From: Rhynchopus euleeides
Lineage: Eukaryota; Euglenozoa; Diplonemea; Diplonemida; Diplonemidae
Reading direction: 5' to 3'
DNA: 64,000 nucleotides
NCBI GenBank assembly: GCA_963210315.1
Contig: OY723319.1
Span: forward strand, 434,001-498,000
Under the pieces are notes generated by a model. The model was given only the letters and a program-made list of their open reading frames with translations. It did not search any database and was not told where the DNA came from. Shown piece after piece: positions 46,356-56,910 of the stretch. How positions within the stretch are numbered: position 1 is the first letter of the stretch; every line of letters starts with the position of its first letter. Both the position numbers and the translations under genes were made by a program.

Positions 46356-48759
46356 TCAAGGCTGGAGCTTGAAGGTCCCCATGTCACTGTTGCGCTTCCA
46401 GAAATCGCAGCACGGCGGCGGTGCGTTCGCCGAGTAAAGGTATACGGATGTCTGTAGATCGGGGGTGGTGGTGGTGGTGGTAATGGGATGTCCAGGGTGT
46501 CGGTGTCGCACATCTCTTGGGGATCAACAAGTTGAACACCGCATAAAAAAAATGGCCCACTTCCCAGGGTTTCCCCGAATAGCCACCGAGGCCAAAAGTC
46601 GTGGCTAAAAACAGTCTGGTCTGCAACCCCCCCTAAAAAAAAATTTCTCGCGCGCCTTCGGCGCGCTCGGCCTCGGCCAATTTGTGCGTACGCACATGAG
46701 GCGCTACGCTCTATCTACCTCGTCTCTCCAGAATTCAAATGATCAGTTTTTCGTGAGGGGAAGCAGAACGAGAAGTTGGGCGTCGGAGGGGCGTCGTTTG
46801 AGGAGGAGGCACAGCCAACACCCGCTGGCTCGAGAGATCCGACGCCTTGATCTCAGAGAGCATAAAAGCACGGGAAGCGTACTGCCTCTTCCATGTCAGG
46901 TTCCGGGCCTTGCACTGTGCAAGCAACACAGCCTGGTCCCCTGAGTACGCTCCGTAGTCGAATCGGAGTGTGGAGAGTTGCACGCGGCTGTTGCTCTTCG
47001 GTGCAAAGCCAAAGCTCGCAAGACCCTTTTGCGTGCTTTCTGGAGGCATGTTGACAGTCAAGCACCAGGACAGTAGGTACTCGTGTGCGTCTGCAAGGGT
47101 GCATGATGATAGGAATGAACGTGGCGTGTGGTACAACAGGTGGCGTGCGCAAAAAATACCTCCGGCCAACGCAAAACCTACCCGGTCGTCTTCCGTCAGG
47201 CTGACCTACCCAAGTCCTTTAGACCACCCCTCCTCTGTGACCCCCTCCTAGTGGCCCACCTCCGAAAAATCCTAAAAAAATACCCCATGGCTATTTAGCC
47301 ATCGCCGGATTTTCGAAAAACCCTAAAATTTGGCCCATATGGCTAAATAGCCACGTCGGGGAAACCCTGCCACTTCCGTTTGATGTGTTGGGTGTTGGGT
47401 GCGATTCCACACGAAAAAAAAGCAAAAAAGGAAACGGGAGAGAGAGCAACCGATCCATCGCGGTTTTCCCCCCCCCACCTCCCTCCCTCCACCACATACC
47501 ACAACGACCGCTGCGCCCACGACGTACTGTGGGGAGAGGGTCACGTCGAAGAGCATCACGGATATCGCCCCTGTCAGGATGATGGAAAGGCCTGTGGCGA
47601 AGCCTTTGATGATGTTATCGGCGTATTTCAGCACCACAGCGACAAGAATACCGCCGCAGGACTGCAGCAGGACCACCACCCAGACGATGGCGTCAAACCC
47701 CTGAAGGAACCCATAGGTTGTTATGGCGTTCGCATCCTTCGCATAGCAGGCGAAGGCGCTGACGATCATCCCGAAGCTCGCGAGCTGGATATTCCGAATC
47801 CAGACACTTGGCGTAGTCTGCTTCACCAGCTTCTCGAGGAATACGCCAGCACCCGCAGATGTGCAGCACGCCACCAACACCGCGACAAACCCCGCCACCT
47901 GTGACTCACGCGGGATGTGCCCCTTCCCAGAAGAGGTGTCGCTCATCTTGTCTGTCTGCACCACAGCGATACCTGCTGTCAGGACCAACACGCTGACCCA
48001 CTGTGTGTAGGAGAGCTCCCTGCCCAGCATCATGACGCTGAGGATGGCGGTGGTGATCAGCTTCATCTGGTAGAGGACCTGGAATGTCGCGGGGTCGAGG
48101 TTGCTCGCCGCGAAGTACTGCAGGTTGTTCTGCAGGGTGTAGAGCGCGGAGGGGACCAGGAGCAGCAGGTTGGAGGAGAGGGAGGACAGGATGTCGGTGT
48201 GCATCGCATGCAGGGCGCCGCGGAGGCCGTTCTTTTCCGCCACGAGGAAGATGAACGACGACACAAACTTGATGAACTCCGACATGAACACCGCAGATGT
48301 CGCAAGGTACATCTTAGGGTTCGACCCTGGCAGACGGCTTGCTCGCATTGTGAGGGAGATGGCAGTGTTCTGCAGCACGAGGAGGCCCAGAGAAAGGAGG
48401 CCGACAAGCCCGACGGGTGCGACTGATTTTTTGGGAGAAGGCAGCTGCGGGGTCAGGACAGCGTGGTAGGGTGAGGAGCGTGGGGAACGCTCCAGTTTGA
48501 TGCCAGGGGAAAAGCCGTGCTCCCGCACACACATCAGTGCCGGGGTCGGGGCTTCGTCGCTGTCCGATGAGTCTTCGTCAGCCAGGATGTTGACTCCGAC
48601 ACCCACTGTCAGCGGTGCGACGACCGTCTGCGCGTTGCCCGCAGGCAGGGTGACGGGCACCTCCGCCGGAGGGATTGGAGCCGCCGCCGGAATCTGCACC
48701 GTCGTCTCCCCATCCCCTGCCCGCCCATCATGGGCCCGTCCTGCTCGTGTCTGCTGCAT
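46356..48759 (-). CDS. Nucleotide-sugar transporter (SLC35A type), two exons
   Basis: The family exchanges nucleotide sugars for nucleoside monophosphate across Golgi/ER membranes. Exon 1 is 47500-48759 (420 codons) and exon 2 is 46356-46451 (31 codons plus TGA); the donor is GTATGT and the acceptor CTACAG, phase 0, giving 451 aa. The join VVGAAVVV / TSVYLYS fits the last helix and the usual C-terminal LYS of the family. Residues 1-110 are a low-complexity cytosolic extension; about ten hydrophobic helices follow. ALYTLQNNLQYFAASNLDP (205-223) and the following TFQVLYQMKLITTAI are diagnostic of the CMP-sialate/UDP-Gal/UDP-GlcNAc transporter group. The substrate cannot be told. The intron carries a mobile element (46565-47369). 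A CAG lies 19 nt before the ATG. Exon 1 read through its donor gives a spurious longer ORF. Confidence 0.92.
46565..47369. mobile_element. hAT-like non-autonomous element inside the transporter intron
   Basis: The inverted ends CAGGGTTTCCCCGA (46565-46578) and TCGGGGAAACCCTG (47356-47369) are flanked by a perfect 8-bp duplication CCACTTCC at 46557-46564 and 47370-47377. An 8-bp duplication and CAGGG termini are typical of hAT elements. Subterminal TAGCCA/TGGCTA blocks are repeated near the right end. A 144-codon minus-strand ORF (46735-47169) is not recognised as a transposase. Without the insertion and one duplication the host intron would be 235 bp, like the others in this window. Confidence 0.88.
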
Positions 48760-48778
48760 GGTGCTCCCACCGCCGTGT

Positions 48779-49898
48779 CTGTCAGCTCAACGGAGGCCAG
48801 CCGGGGAAGGGGGTGGGGGAGGAGAGGGGGATGGGGGGGAGGAGGAGGAAGAGGCGTCCTCGTGCCTCCCCCTCTCCCCCTCCCCGCCCCGCCGCTTCCT
48901 CGCGGTTTTGTGGGCAACGCCGACGCCGATTCCCTGTCCCGCCCCTCCCGCACACACGCCGCGCGCAGAGCCTGTTAGGAGGGGGGTGGGGGGGGGGGGG
49001 TTAAGCTATTCCTCACGTTTTCACCTCGTCTATCTGACTTGGGAGTTTGATGGTTTTGGTGACGCTTCCACCCTCGGCTGTAGAAAGTGCCGGAGAGCCG
49101 TTGAAGGTTTTGCAACCGCGCCACTGCAAGGGATAGTTTGCGCACCCCTGTCTTGTTCTGCACGAGATGTGTGAAAGTGAGACGTTTATGAGATGTTTTG
49201 TACACCAACCCCGGGTGGACAAACCACGCTTTGCCGTTGAAGATTGCCATGGTGTGATGTTCACTGTACTGTGTGACAAGGTCTGGTTACCACGAAGAAA
49301 TACAGAGACAGCGGCACACTCTCGCCAAAAAAAACACAGGACAGACAGATCCGAGAGATCCACCGCCATGCTCGCAACAGAAAAGGGAACGGGGGACAGG
49401 GGACAGGGGGTGCTCTCTTGGGGGGGATAGGGGTGGGTGGGGGGTGGGTGGGGGCTGCTGACCCAACTCCGTCTGCAACAAACTCCGGCCTTTGCCTCGC
49501 TTGCAACTGCGGACTTTCACTGATCGAAAAAAAAATAGAACTGGCTCGGGGTGGGGGCGGGGGGGGCTGAGGGGGTGCAGCGAAGGACACGGGAATGGAG
49601 GGGAGACCAAAGACCCCATCCCGCATCCCCCCCGACAGCGACCCCCCCGCCCCGCCCCACCCCAACCCCTTCGGTCCAACGACAGGGTCGAACGAGGGTG
49701 ACTGCCCTCACCCCAAAATGCTCGGTTCTGGGGGAGGAGGTGGCTAGGCGGTTTTTCCCAACAACGGGGAGCAGATCCCCCCTCAGACCTACACTCCCCC
49801 CCCCCCCACCGCAGCACGAAGCCTAGCTGAGGTCTGCATGACACACAGACAGTCGCTCAGCGAGGGGAGCAAAGGCAGCCGCACAGGCAGCTACCTTC
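48779..49898. other. Intergenic, 3' flank of uL22 and 5' flank of the transporter
   Basis: No gene is supported. The stretch has G-runs at 48983 and 49440-49570 and C-rich stretches at 49640-49810. Short ORFs on both strands are low-complexity. Confidence 0.5.
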
Positions 49899-50951
49899 TT
49901 ACTTGTAGGTGCAGCGGTGGGCGCGGTCACCGAAGCGCTTGTGTGCCGGGGGCTGTGGAGGGTAGTGGTGTTGGTGGGAGCGAGAGAGGTGGGAATGTAT
50001 GTTAAGCGCAGTGCCCGAAGTGTCTCAGTGTGTGCGCTCCTCGAGTGGGACCCGGCAGAACGGTGTGGTGTCGAGGGTTATTTGGATGTGTGCCCTCCGT
50101 TCGTGAGTGTGTGAGGCGAAGTGTTCCGGGCATAGGCCTTTTGTGTGGAACAGCAGCGTTCAGACAGAACAAAAAGACCTGGGGAGCCGGCTGTCGGGCC
50201 TGTGCAGAAAAATTTAAATTGGCTAGACATACCTTCACGTACCCGAGGCGGCGTGCCTGGGACGTGGGCTTCGGGACGACGGGCTCGTTCTTCTCCAGGA
50301 TGGCCTCCACGTGGAGGGGGGACGCCATGTAGGCCCCAATACGACCGTGGGCACGGTAGGTCCTGCGGCGGATCTTCTGGGCACGCTGCACCACGCAGTG
50401 CGTCAGCTTCAGGTCGTTCAGCTCCAGGCCCTTCTGCTCGGCGTTGGACTCGGCGTTCTTAAGCAGCCCCTGGAACATCTCCACAGACTTGCGCGGCCAG
50501 CGGCCCTGGGTCACCCCGAACTCCTTCGCCTGGGGGGTACGCCCGGCGGCGTGGGAGAAGCGGATGTACGGGATGCAACGCTTGTGCTCCAGCACGTCCT
50601 CCAGGTACTTCTGCGCCTTCTTCAGGGTCATCCCGCGCAGGGTACGGGCCACCTGCCACGTGTTCTTGAAGTGGATCCGCATGTCCGATCCCTGCGGGGG
50701 TGGGGTGGTGTCGCGGTGTGGCGGCATGCAAGCTGCCAAGACAACCCTCTCCCTGAAGGGGCGGCACAGGCTGCCACTGATGTAAGGCCCAGCGGGCAAA
50801 AGGTACCCCCCACTCGGGAAGCGGGCCCCTTCCTTCCCCCGCCAACAGGCTGCGCCTCGTTCTGCCCCGTACGCCACAACACAGCACAGATGCATACCTT
50901 AGCGAGCGCCGCCTGGTCGGCGTTCTTCGGCTGAGCGCAGTACTTCACCAT
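49899..50951 (-). CDS. RPL17: 60S ribosomal protein uL22 (L17), three exons
   Basis: uL22 lines the peptide exit tunnel of the large cytosolic ribosomal subunit. Exons are 50898-50951 (18 codons, MVKYCAQPKNADQAALAK), 50233-50691 (153 codons) and 49899-49952 (PPAHKRFGDRAHRCTYK plus TAA), giving 188 aa against 184 in yeast. Both introns are GTATG...CAG at phase 0. Family marks include RIHFKNTWQVARTLRGM, YLEDVLEHKRCIPY and RRTYRAHGRIGAYM. The tail is shorter than in animal L17. A pyrimidine-rich GTTCCTGCAG ends 41 nt upstream of the ATG. Confidence 0.96.
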
Positions 50952-50992
50952 TTTGTTTGAGTTGGCGGGTTGTAAAAATGTGTTGTCTTCGC

Positions 50993-51861
50993 CTGCAGGA
51001 ACGGGGGTGGATGGAGGGTGATGCAAAGAAAGAAAACAGCGCCAGTCCTTGCGGATGTGGCCGGGATGCGCGTGCCTTCCTCTCAGGATAACGGCTTGCC
51101 TGCCTGGAGCTGTTCGCACAAAAAGGAACCACACACACGGGTTAATAGTTTCCTACACCGAGCCTCGCCGCAACTGTCAAAATCCACCGGAAATCCGAGA
51201 AAAGGGGACTGCTATCGCAATGCGCAGATCCAGAAGCAGCAAGGGGAGGGGGGAGGTGGTGTGCATCTAACAGCCTTGTGTTGATTCATGCATGAGCTGC
51301 ATCGCTTCCGACAGCCAGCAGCCCGGAAAGGCCTCCAGCACACACTGCAGGGCTCACCTTCGGGTAAGTCGAAGACGACGGCAAATGTGGGGCACCTGAC
51401 CCCCACACAGAGAGGCATCTTTTAGGGAGAAGCGTTGCTAACACCACCCACGGGCGGAGGAACAGGGGTAAGTGAACTACACACAGGCCGCGGGGGGTTG
51501 TGGGGAGAACGTCGTTAGGCCGACGCACAATAATATTATATGTTTGGTGCAGTGCAGCGCCAGAGCAAACAAAAGAAAAATAAAGAAGCCCACCCCCCCG
51601 CCCCCCGCCCCCCTCGTCCTGCAGAGGTGCAGTGCTCTGTTGGTCCTGCCGATATCCACTGCGGCATGCACACACAATGGAAAAGCAGGGCAACAAATCA
51701 ACAAAACACCATCCATCTTGCAGATGCAGGACGATCACAACACAGGCACACAACACCGGGGCCTCTCCGAATAAAGTGGCGGGCTGACCCACTCCCCTCC
51801 AAGGTTGGTTGGGGACACCCCCACCAGACTCCCACCCCACCCCACCCCACCCACCCACCCG
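50993..51861. other. Intergenic between the WD40 gene and uL22
   Basis: No gene is supported. A minus-strand ORF of 190 codons (51286-51858) ends just downstream of the WD40 stop and is Gly/Trp-rich low complexity; I treat it as chance. C-rich runs occur at 51590-51615 and CCCCA repeats at 51820-51860. Confidence 0.5.
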
Positions 51862-53208
51862 TTACTGGAGGGGTGCCACCTCCCTCACAACAACGGTGTT
51901 CTTCGAGAGTGCGAAGAGGTGTGGGGGGTGGCTGCCCATCGCGAGGCCGGCGGCATCCTTGGGCAGCTCAAACCCAGGCTCGAGCTCCCGGAGGCAGGCG
52001 GCACCAATATTGCCACCGCCACCACCCCCTGGCATCGCCCAGAGGGCAATCTCCCCACTGCGCGACAGGCATGCGATAACCCCGTGGGACACGGAGACAC
52101 GCAGGAGCTTTGCGGTGTGTCTGGCGCTTGCGAGGCATGCCCTTGTCGAGAGACACCACACCTTCACCTCCCCGTCAGCCGCACACGTGACTGCGCGGGG
52201 GGGCGCGCCACCGCCACCGCCACCACCTCCGTCCTCCACCACCACCCCGTGTATCGGCACGGCGTGCCCCGCGATGCAGGCGCGCAGCTCCCCACGCCCC
52301 ACGCCCCACACCCGCAAGGTGCAGTCCCAACCCGCCGACACCACCACATCGCCACACACCCCCACACCGGACACAGGCCCCGCATGCCCGACCAGGGTGT
52401 GCAGCAGCACGAGTCTGGCACAATCAGGAATCTCACCACCGCTGCACGCCTCTGCTTCCTCCTCCAGAGCTGCCCCGATGTGCCCGCGGATGCACACCAC
52501 CATGTCGGTGCCTGATGTGATAAGGAGGCCTCCGGGGAAGTGCCGCTCCTCAGGCCCAGCAGCGCGCCGCCCCGCTGCGGTGCGGCAGTGATGTCCCCAT
52601 GCCGCGGTGAGAATGGCGTTGCTGTGTGCGGCAGGGATGGACTCGAGCCGCACACCGCCACCGCTGCAGCGCCAGACCTCGAGAGCCGTGCCGTGGGACA
52701 CGGCGAGCATGGCGGAGCATGGGGAGAAGGTGAGGCCGTCGGGGGCGTCGATCGCCCCCAGGGGGTGCTGCCACAGCAGCGTGCCGCGTGGGGTGTCCCA
52801 CAGAGACAGGGAGAGGGACGAGGCGACGGCGAGGGCTGTGCCGCAGGGCGACAGCGCCAGGGCATGCGGGTAGTGGTCCAGCGTGTATGCGGCAGGCGCC
52901 AGAGGTGCAGGAGGCAGCAGGCTCGCGGTGACCGTCCCCCCGGATTCCAGCGGGGTGTCGCAGAGCGGCGTGGCGGGGTCTAGAGGTGTGGCGTCGCACC
53001 CGGGTATGCTCAGCAAGACGCGCTGCGCTCCCCATGGCTGCACGGCAGAGGCGGTGGCGAGGGAGGGCGTCGGGTGGCGGTGGTCGGGTTGGTGGGGTGC
53101 GAAGAGGGCGTGCCAGGCCTGGATCTGCAGGTCGTGCACGGCCTCGTGTGGGCGGATGCTGACCACAGCCTCTCTGCTGCTCCCCACGCGCACCACCCGG
53201 ACCTCCAT
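51862..53208 (-). CDS. WD40-repeat protein with ubiquitin-like N-terminus
   Basis: The single exon encodes 448 aa, with start ATG at 53208 (MEVRVVRVGSSREAVVS). Residues 1-110 have a beta-grasp-like pattern: two strands, a helix (HEAVHDLQIQAWHALF), then RVLLSIPGCDATPLDPATPL and GGTVTASLLP, resembling a ubiquitin-like domain (by eye). From about 115 WD40-type blades follow; the clearest are LVGHAGPVSGVGVCGDVVVS with WDCTLRVWGVGRGELRACI, and CAADGEVKVWCLSTRACL. Gly-rich loops (nine G residues near 340) interrupt it. Six to seven blades are plausible. Such proteins are scaffolds; the partner is unknown. An acceptor-like CCCTACAG ends 44 nt upstream. Confidence 0.75.
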   Translation of the reverse strand: MEVRVVRVGSSREAVVSIRPHEAVHDLQIQAWHALFAPHQPDHRHPTPSLATASAVQPWGAQRVLLSIPGCDATPLDPATPLCDTPLESGGTVTASLLPPAPLAPAAYTLDHYPHALALSPCGTALAVASSLSLSLWDTPRGTLLWQHPLGAIDAPDGLTFSPCSAMLAVSHGTALEVWRCSGGGVRLESIPAAHSNAILTAAWGHHCRTAAGRRAAGPEERHFPGGLLITSGTDMVVCIRGHIGAALEEEAEACSGGEIPDCARLVLLHTLVGHAGPVSGVGVCGDVVVSAGWDCTLRVWGVGRGELRACIAGHAVPIHGVVVEDGGGGGGGGAPPRAVTCAADGEVKVWCLSTRACLASARHTAKLLRVSVSHGVIACLSRSGEIALWAMPGGGGGGNIGAACLRELEPGFELPKDAAGLAMGSHPPHLFALSKNTVVVREVAPLQ

Positions 53209-53252
53209 ATGGAGGTGGTAGGGAGGTGGGGTGGTGTAGGTGGGGAGGGAGT

Positions 53253-54277
53253 CTGTAGGGTGGTGGGACAGGGGGGGGGGGAAGGTAAGTGAAATAGGAG
53301 GGAGGCAAAACTAATGCAACCGAGTGGATCTCAAAAGAGAAGGTAGCAACGGCAGTTTTGTGTTCTTTCGAACGCAGAATCACCCCCCAAAAAAAGATAA
53401 GGCTGTTGTTTTGTGCGCCAAATCCAAATCAAAAAAAAGCAACTCCGCAGCCTGATGAGGAGGTTGAATTTGTTACCCAAGCGCTGCCTACTATCTTTTT
53501 GACACCGACAGGTTCCCCTGTTGTGGCGTACCGTACGCTGCCACTACTGCCGGATCCCCCCCCCCCCCCAGCTTCCAACCTTTTTGCCGCGATGGCGGAA
53601 AATAAAAAATATGGCCGTCCCAATGGGAAATAGACAAAGAGGGGGGGCGAGGCGAGGGGGGTCCTGCTGTCATTCACCCTTTGCATCTGGCATCTGGAGG
53701 TCTCCGTCTACCCTCCTCCTCCGATCGTGCGTGGCGTCTGTGCGCAGGGAAACATTTTTATATAAAAAATAACGGCAATGCCGCCTCTGGTTGGGCTCAG
53801 GGACGAGGGCAGGGGGTGTGCCCTGAACATAACCTTCGGCTGGTATCCAGCGGCAGTCTCTCAGATGGCGGGGGTGTGTGTGGTGGTGCGGTCGCACGCA
53901 CGATACATACACCCACCTGCCTCATATAGAAGTAAAATACACCGTGCCCACCACCTGCAGCATGCAGCGAAGCATGTGGGTATGGGCAGATGCAACGTGT
54001 GTATTGTTGGGGTCTTCATGGTTTTGGAAGGAACGGTTGGCTTTTTTCGCATTTGAAAAGGCCTGTGGCGGGGCTATGGGGGGGGATGCAGCACACATAA
54101 TATTATGTACGACGAGCACTGCCACCGTTCGTAGAAGCAAATAACGCAACTTGAAGATATTTTTTTGGGCACCGACATCCCCGCAACCCTGGCGTGTGAT
54201 ACGAACAGGGCAGTGAGGCTGCTGGCACCAAGACATATTCTCCTGCAGGGAGGACGGGAAGGCTGTTGACCTACTAC
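53253..54277. other. Intergenic, 3' flank of the 91-aa gene and 5' flank of the WD40 gene
   Basis: No gene is supported. An AAAAAAAGATAAGGC motif followed by a TTGTTT...GCGCC stretch at about 53390-53420 recurs at about 58721-58750. The remainder is unique or low complexity. Confidence 0.45.
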
Positions 54278-54553
54278 TTACGCCTTGGCGAAGGCGTCCT
54301 TGCGCACCATCCACTGCTTGTCCGCAGGGTCCTGCTTCAGCATGAAGGTGCCCGTGAACTTCGGGCCGCCCCCAGCGATGTTCCCCTTCACCTCCAGCTT
54401 CCACAGGTCGCTGCCGGGCTCCTGCGACGCGGAGATGTTGTCGTAGCCGATGTGCTTCTTGTCCGTCACCTTGTGCCCCAGCTCGGCCTCGCTGTACTTC
54501 TCCACCCAGTTGTCCAGCGCCTTCGTCATCTGCTCCTGGCGTTCGGCAGACAT
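54278..54553 (-). CDS. Small conserved-looking protein of unknown function, 91 aa
   Basis: The single exon starts at ATG 54553-54551 (MSAERQEQMTKALDNWVEKY) and ends AFAKA before TAA at 54278-54280. A pyrimidine-rich CCTCCCGCAG ends 28 nt upstream. The protein is hydrophilic, charged and soluble-looking: an N-terminal amphipathic helix, then alternating strands (WKLEVKGNIA, KFTGTFMLKQ, WMVRKDAF). There is no signal peptide or membrane segment. I first considered an acyl-CoA-binding protein because of size, but the family's motifs are absent. The even codon use and clean start argue for a real gene. Confidence 0.6.
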   Translation of the reverse strand: MSAERQEQMTKALDNWVEKYSEAELGHKVTDKKHIGYDNISASQEPGSDLWKLEVKGNIAGGGPKFTGTFMLKQDPADKQWMVRKDAFAKA

Positions 54554-54581
54554 TTTAGGATTCGGTTTGTGTCGTGCAGGG

Positions 54582-55428
54582 CTGCGGGAGGTGCGTGTGT
54601 GGGTGGCACGCACAGGAGAGGGAGCACCACTGAAGCCCCAAGGAAGTGACCCCCAAGTGACAAAACCCGGAGGGGGCAATCGGGTGGAGCGGAGGGTAGG
54701 GGGGGGGGGGGGGGGTCATGGAGACTAACATAACAACCGCAACCAATAACCCGAAACTGAACCTGGTTACCTGCACGACAACATGATTCCCCCCCCTCCC
54801 CGCGCCGCATGACCGCCGCATGACGGTGCAACCCCCAATGGGAGGCCAGCGGGTGGGGAACACACATCAGATCGGGAACTAAAAATGAATCGGGTTCGAA
54901 GTGTAAATAGGGATATAGAGGAGACATAAGGGAGAGTGAAGTGGAAGAAGAGGGGAAATAAACTCAGGATGACTTCTCCCTTCATGGGCAGGGGGGGGAT
55001 GGACGGGTGCCGTGATCCAGAGAAGGGTAAAGGCGGGAGTCTTCGCGCGACAGGGCAAGTTTTGTTCTCGCCAAAAAAAAGTTCGGCGATGCATTCTCCT
55101 AGAAATAGGAGGAAATACACCAGGAAAAAAAACGCACCGTTTCCAGCACTGTCTGCCTGGCTAATAGTAACAGTGCTGGCACGCGAAAGCGGGCAGCAGC
55201 GTAGTGGGGCAAATACTTCCAGGGAGGGGAGAACGAATCAGGCAAGATCAGGCGGCACCGGCACTTCCTGGGTTAAGACTCGCCAGTGGTGCTAGGTCTG
55301 TGATAGGGTGGATGGGTGTCACAAAGGCGGGTGTGGCCACGAATATTGAGATGTTCGCTGAAACGTGGTGTGATATTTGGTGCAGGACGGACCGATTGAA
55401 CCCATACGACCCCCGATATCGGGCACCG
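54582..55428. other. Intergenic upstream of the 91-aa gene
   Basis: No gene is supported. A G-run lies at 54700-54716. 54890-55180 contains motifs (ACTCAGGA-GAC, GGCGG-AGTCTTCG, AAAACGCACCGTTT, TTCGGCGAT) that recur in looser form at 62790-63120, upstream of the GH92 gene, and so may be a diverged dispersed repeat. Confidence 0.45.
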
Positions 55429-56907
55429 CTAGATGGGGGTCGGACCTGCATCAGACCCCCGCTTTTCCGATCTCCCAAAAGGGTCTACCCCGACGTGCGG
55501 GAGTCCACCGTGCACAATCACAATGCAAACTATTCTGTAACATACGTAATTCGGGGCAAATGAGACGTCATCATCGATTGCACCACCGAATGAACGCACC
55601 CTCTCTCTGAGATAGGCAGACTCCACCTTCTCCTTGATCAGCTCCTTGTTGAGCCTGTCCTTCAGCTTCTCATACGTCTGCAGGATAGTCTCCTTCGCCC
55701 CCACGGTGGCTTTGTTGACCTGCTTCAGCTCGACCATCAGCTGCAGCAGCGCCTTCTTCTTCGCAATGGGCAGCGTCTCCGCGAGCTGCTTCACCCGACG
55801 CACCATCTCACGCCGCCTGCCTGCGAGATGCGCCGGAGTCGCCTCCGGGCCGAGGGACGACTGCAGCAGATGCTCCTTGCTGACCTCCTCGCTGACACAG
55901 AGGAGCGACTGGGTCGTCTGCGTGATCTGCTCATTCAGCTTCGTCCCAAGCTCCTTCAGCATGTTGCTACCCGCCACCACAGGGTTGATGTTAGCGCCGG
56001 GCTGCTTCACACGCGTCAGGCGGAGCGGGTTGTTGAGCTTCTCCTGCACCTCATTCAGCAACGAGTGGAGCTGCCCGATAGCGCTGTCCCGGTCCAAAAG
56101 ATACCTCTTCAGTACAGAATCGCGCAGCGAAATCTTCTCCTTCTTCTCCTGCGAAAGCCTGTGGTTCTCATGCTGGCAGGCAACCAGCGCCTCAGTCAAG
56201 GCGAGGATGCGTTGCTTCATCGATGCAACCCCGGTAACCTCGGGTGCCTCCTCAATGGTTTCTTTCGGCTTCCCCGCAGGTTTTTCGTAAGCGCTGGTGG
56301 CTGATCCGAGGAGAAGGCGCGTCGGCGGTGCGCTTTTACACCTCCGGGACATCTTCGCAGAGAACAGCGGGTGGTTCGGTATCTGCCCAATCTCATTGTC
56401 AGGCGGGTGGTTCGGCTTCTCCCCTGAGCGCGCCTCCCGCTTGGCGGAGGAAGTCTCGCTTTTCAGGTATTTGTTCTCCACCTCCAGCAGCGAGTTCCGC
56501 TTGTACAGCTTTTTGATCAGCTCCTCTGCTGTCCGCAGCTTCTCCTTAGCGGAGTCCCCAGGGTCAGCCGTCCCGGCCTGTTTGTCATCCTCGATGATCT
56601 TCTTCCCGTTGATATACCCCGGTTCGAACGGCGGAGGCGATGCGACGTTAAACTCCACAACCCCGTCCCCGCTGTAGTTGTTATCGACATATTTGAGGTA
56701 GTCCCCAAAGATAAACTTCGACCGGTAGATCGCCTTCAGCTCGGTGGTGATCTCCTGGAGCAGGTCTGCGAGCTCGATTTTATTTTCCGCAATCACGACA
56801 TCCTTTGTGTCGAGCTTGCTGTACCTCGACTGCACGAAGGTCCGCTTCGGGTTGGGAAACGGAACACTCGCCGCGGCTGCAATCAGCGGGTTGCTCGTCA
56901 CTGCCAT
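55429..56907 (-). CDS. Coiled-coil protein of unknown function
   Basis: The start is ATG 56907 (MAVTSNPLIAAAASVPFPNP), directly after a pyrimidine tract ending CTCTCAG. Coiled-coil stretches lie at about 120-160 (KEKLRTAEELIKKLYKRN), 228-295 and 395-440 (KETILQTYEKLKDRLNKELI). A Pro/Ser-rich linker lies at 160-225. The frame is open to TAG at 55429 (492 aa), but a GTATG donor at 55541-55545 after codon 454 suggests that the true coding part ends there or continues in an exon I could not find. Beyond the donor the frame enters a transposon-type terminus (CACGGTGGACTCC from 55512 leftward), so the last 38 residues are probably not native. No family is recognised. Possibly a cytoskeletal or centrosomal-type protein, by architecture only. 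Confidence 0.7.
   Translation of the reverse strand: MAVTSNPLIAAAASVPFPNPKRTFVQSRYSKLDTKDVVIAENKIELADLLQEITTELKAIYRSKFIFGDYLKYVDNNYSGDGVVEFNVASPPPFEPGYINGKKIIEDDKQAGTADPGDSAKEKLRTAEELIKKLYKRNSLLEVENKYLKSETSSAKREARSGEKPNHPPDNEIGQIPNHPLFSAKMSRRCKSAPPTRLLLGSATSAYEKPAGKPKETIEEAPEVTGVASMKQRILALTEALVACQHENHRLSQEKKEKISLRDSVLKRYLLDRDSAIGQLHSLLNEVQEKLNNPLRLTRVKQPGANINPVVAGSNMLKELGTKLNEQITQTTQSLLCVSEEVSKEHLLQSSLGPEATPAHLAGRRREMVRRVKQLAETLPIAKKKALLQLMVELKQVNKATVGAKETILQTYEKLKDRLNKELIKEKVESAYLRERVRSFGGAIDDDVSFAPNYVCYRIVCIVIVHGGLPHVGVDPFGRSEKRGSDAGPTPI
55500..55512 (-). repeat. Solo terminus of the CACGGTGGACTCC family
   Basis: On the minus strand the sequence from 55512 reads CACGGTGGACTCC, then CGCAC and a weaker GTAGACCCTTTTGGGAG, resembling the start of the element at 13064. 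No matching right end was found nearby. Confidence 0.5.
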
Positions 56908-56910
56908 CTG

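Noticed and set aside
54278-54553. Acyl-CoA-binding protein
   Set aside because: The length fits, but the family's conserved motifs and four-helix pattern are absent; the second half looks like beta strands.
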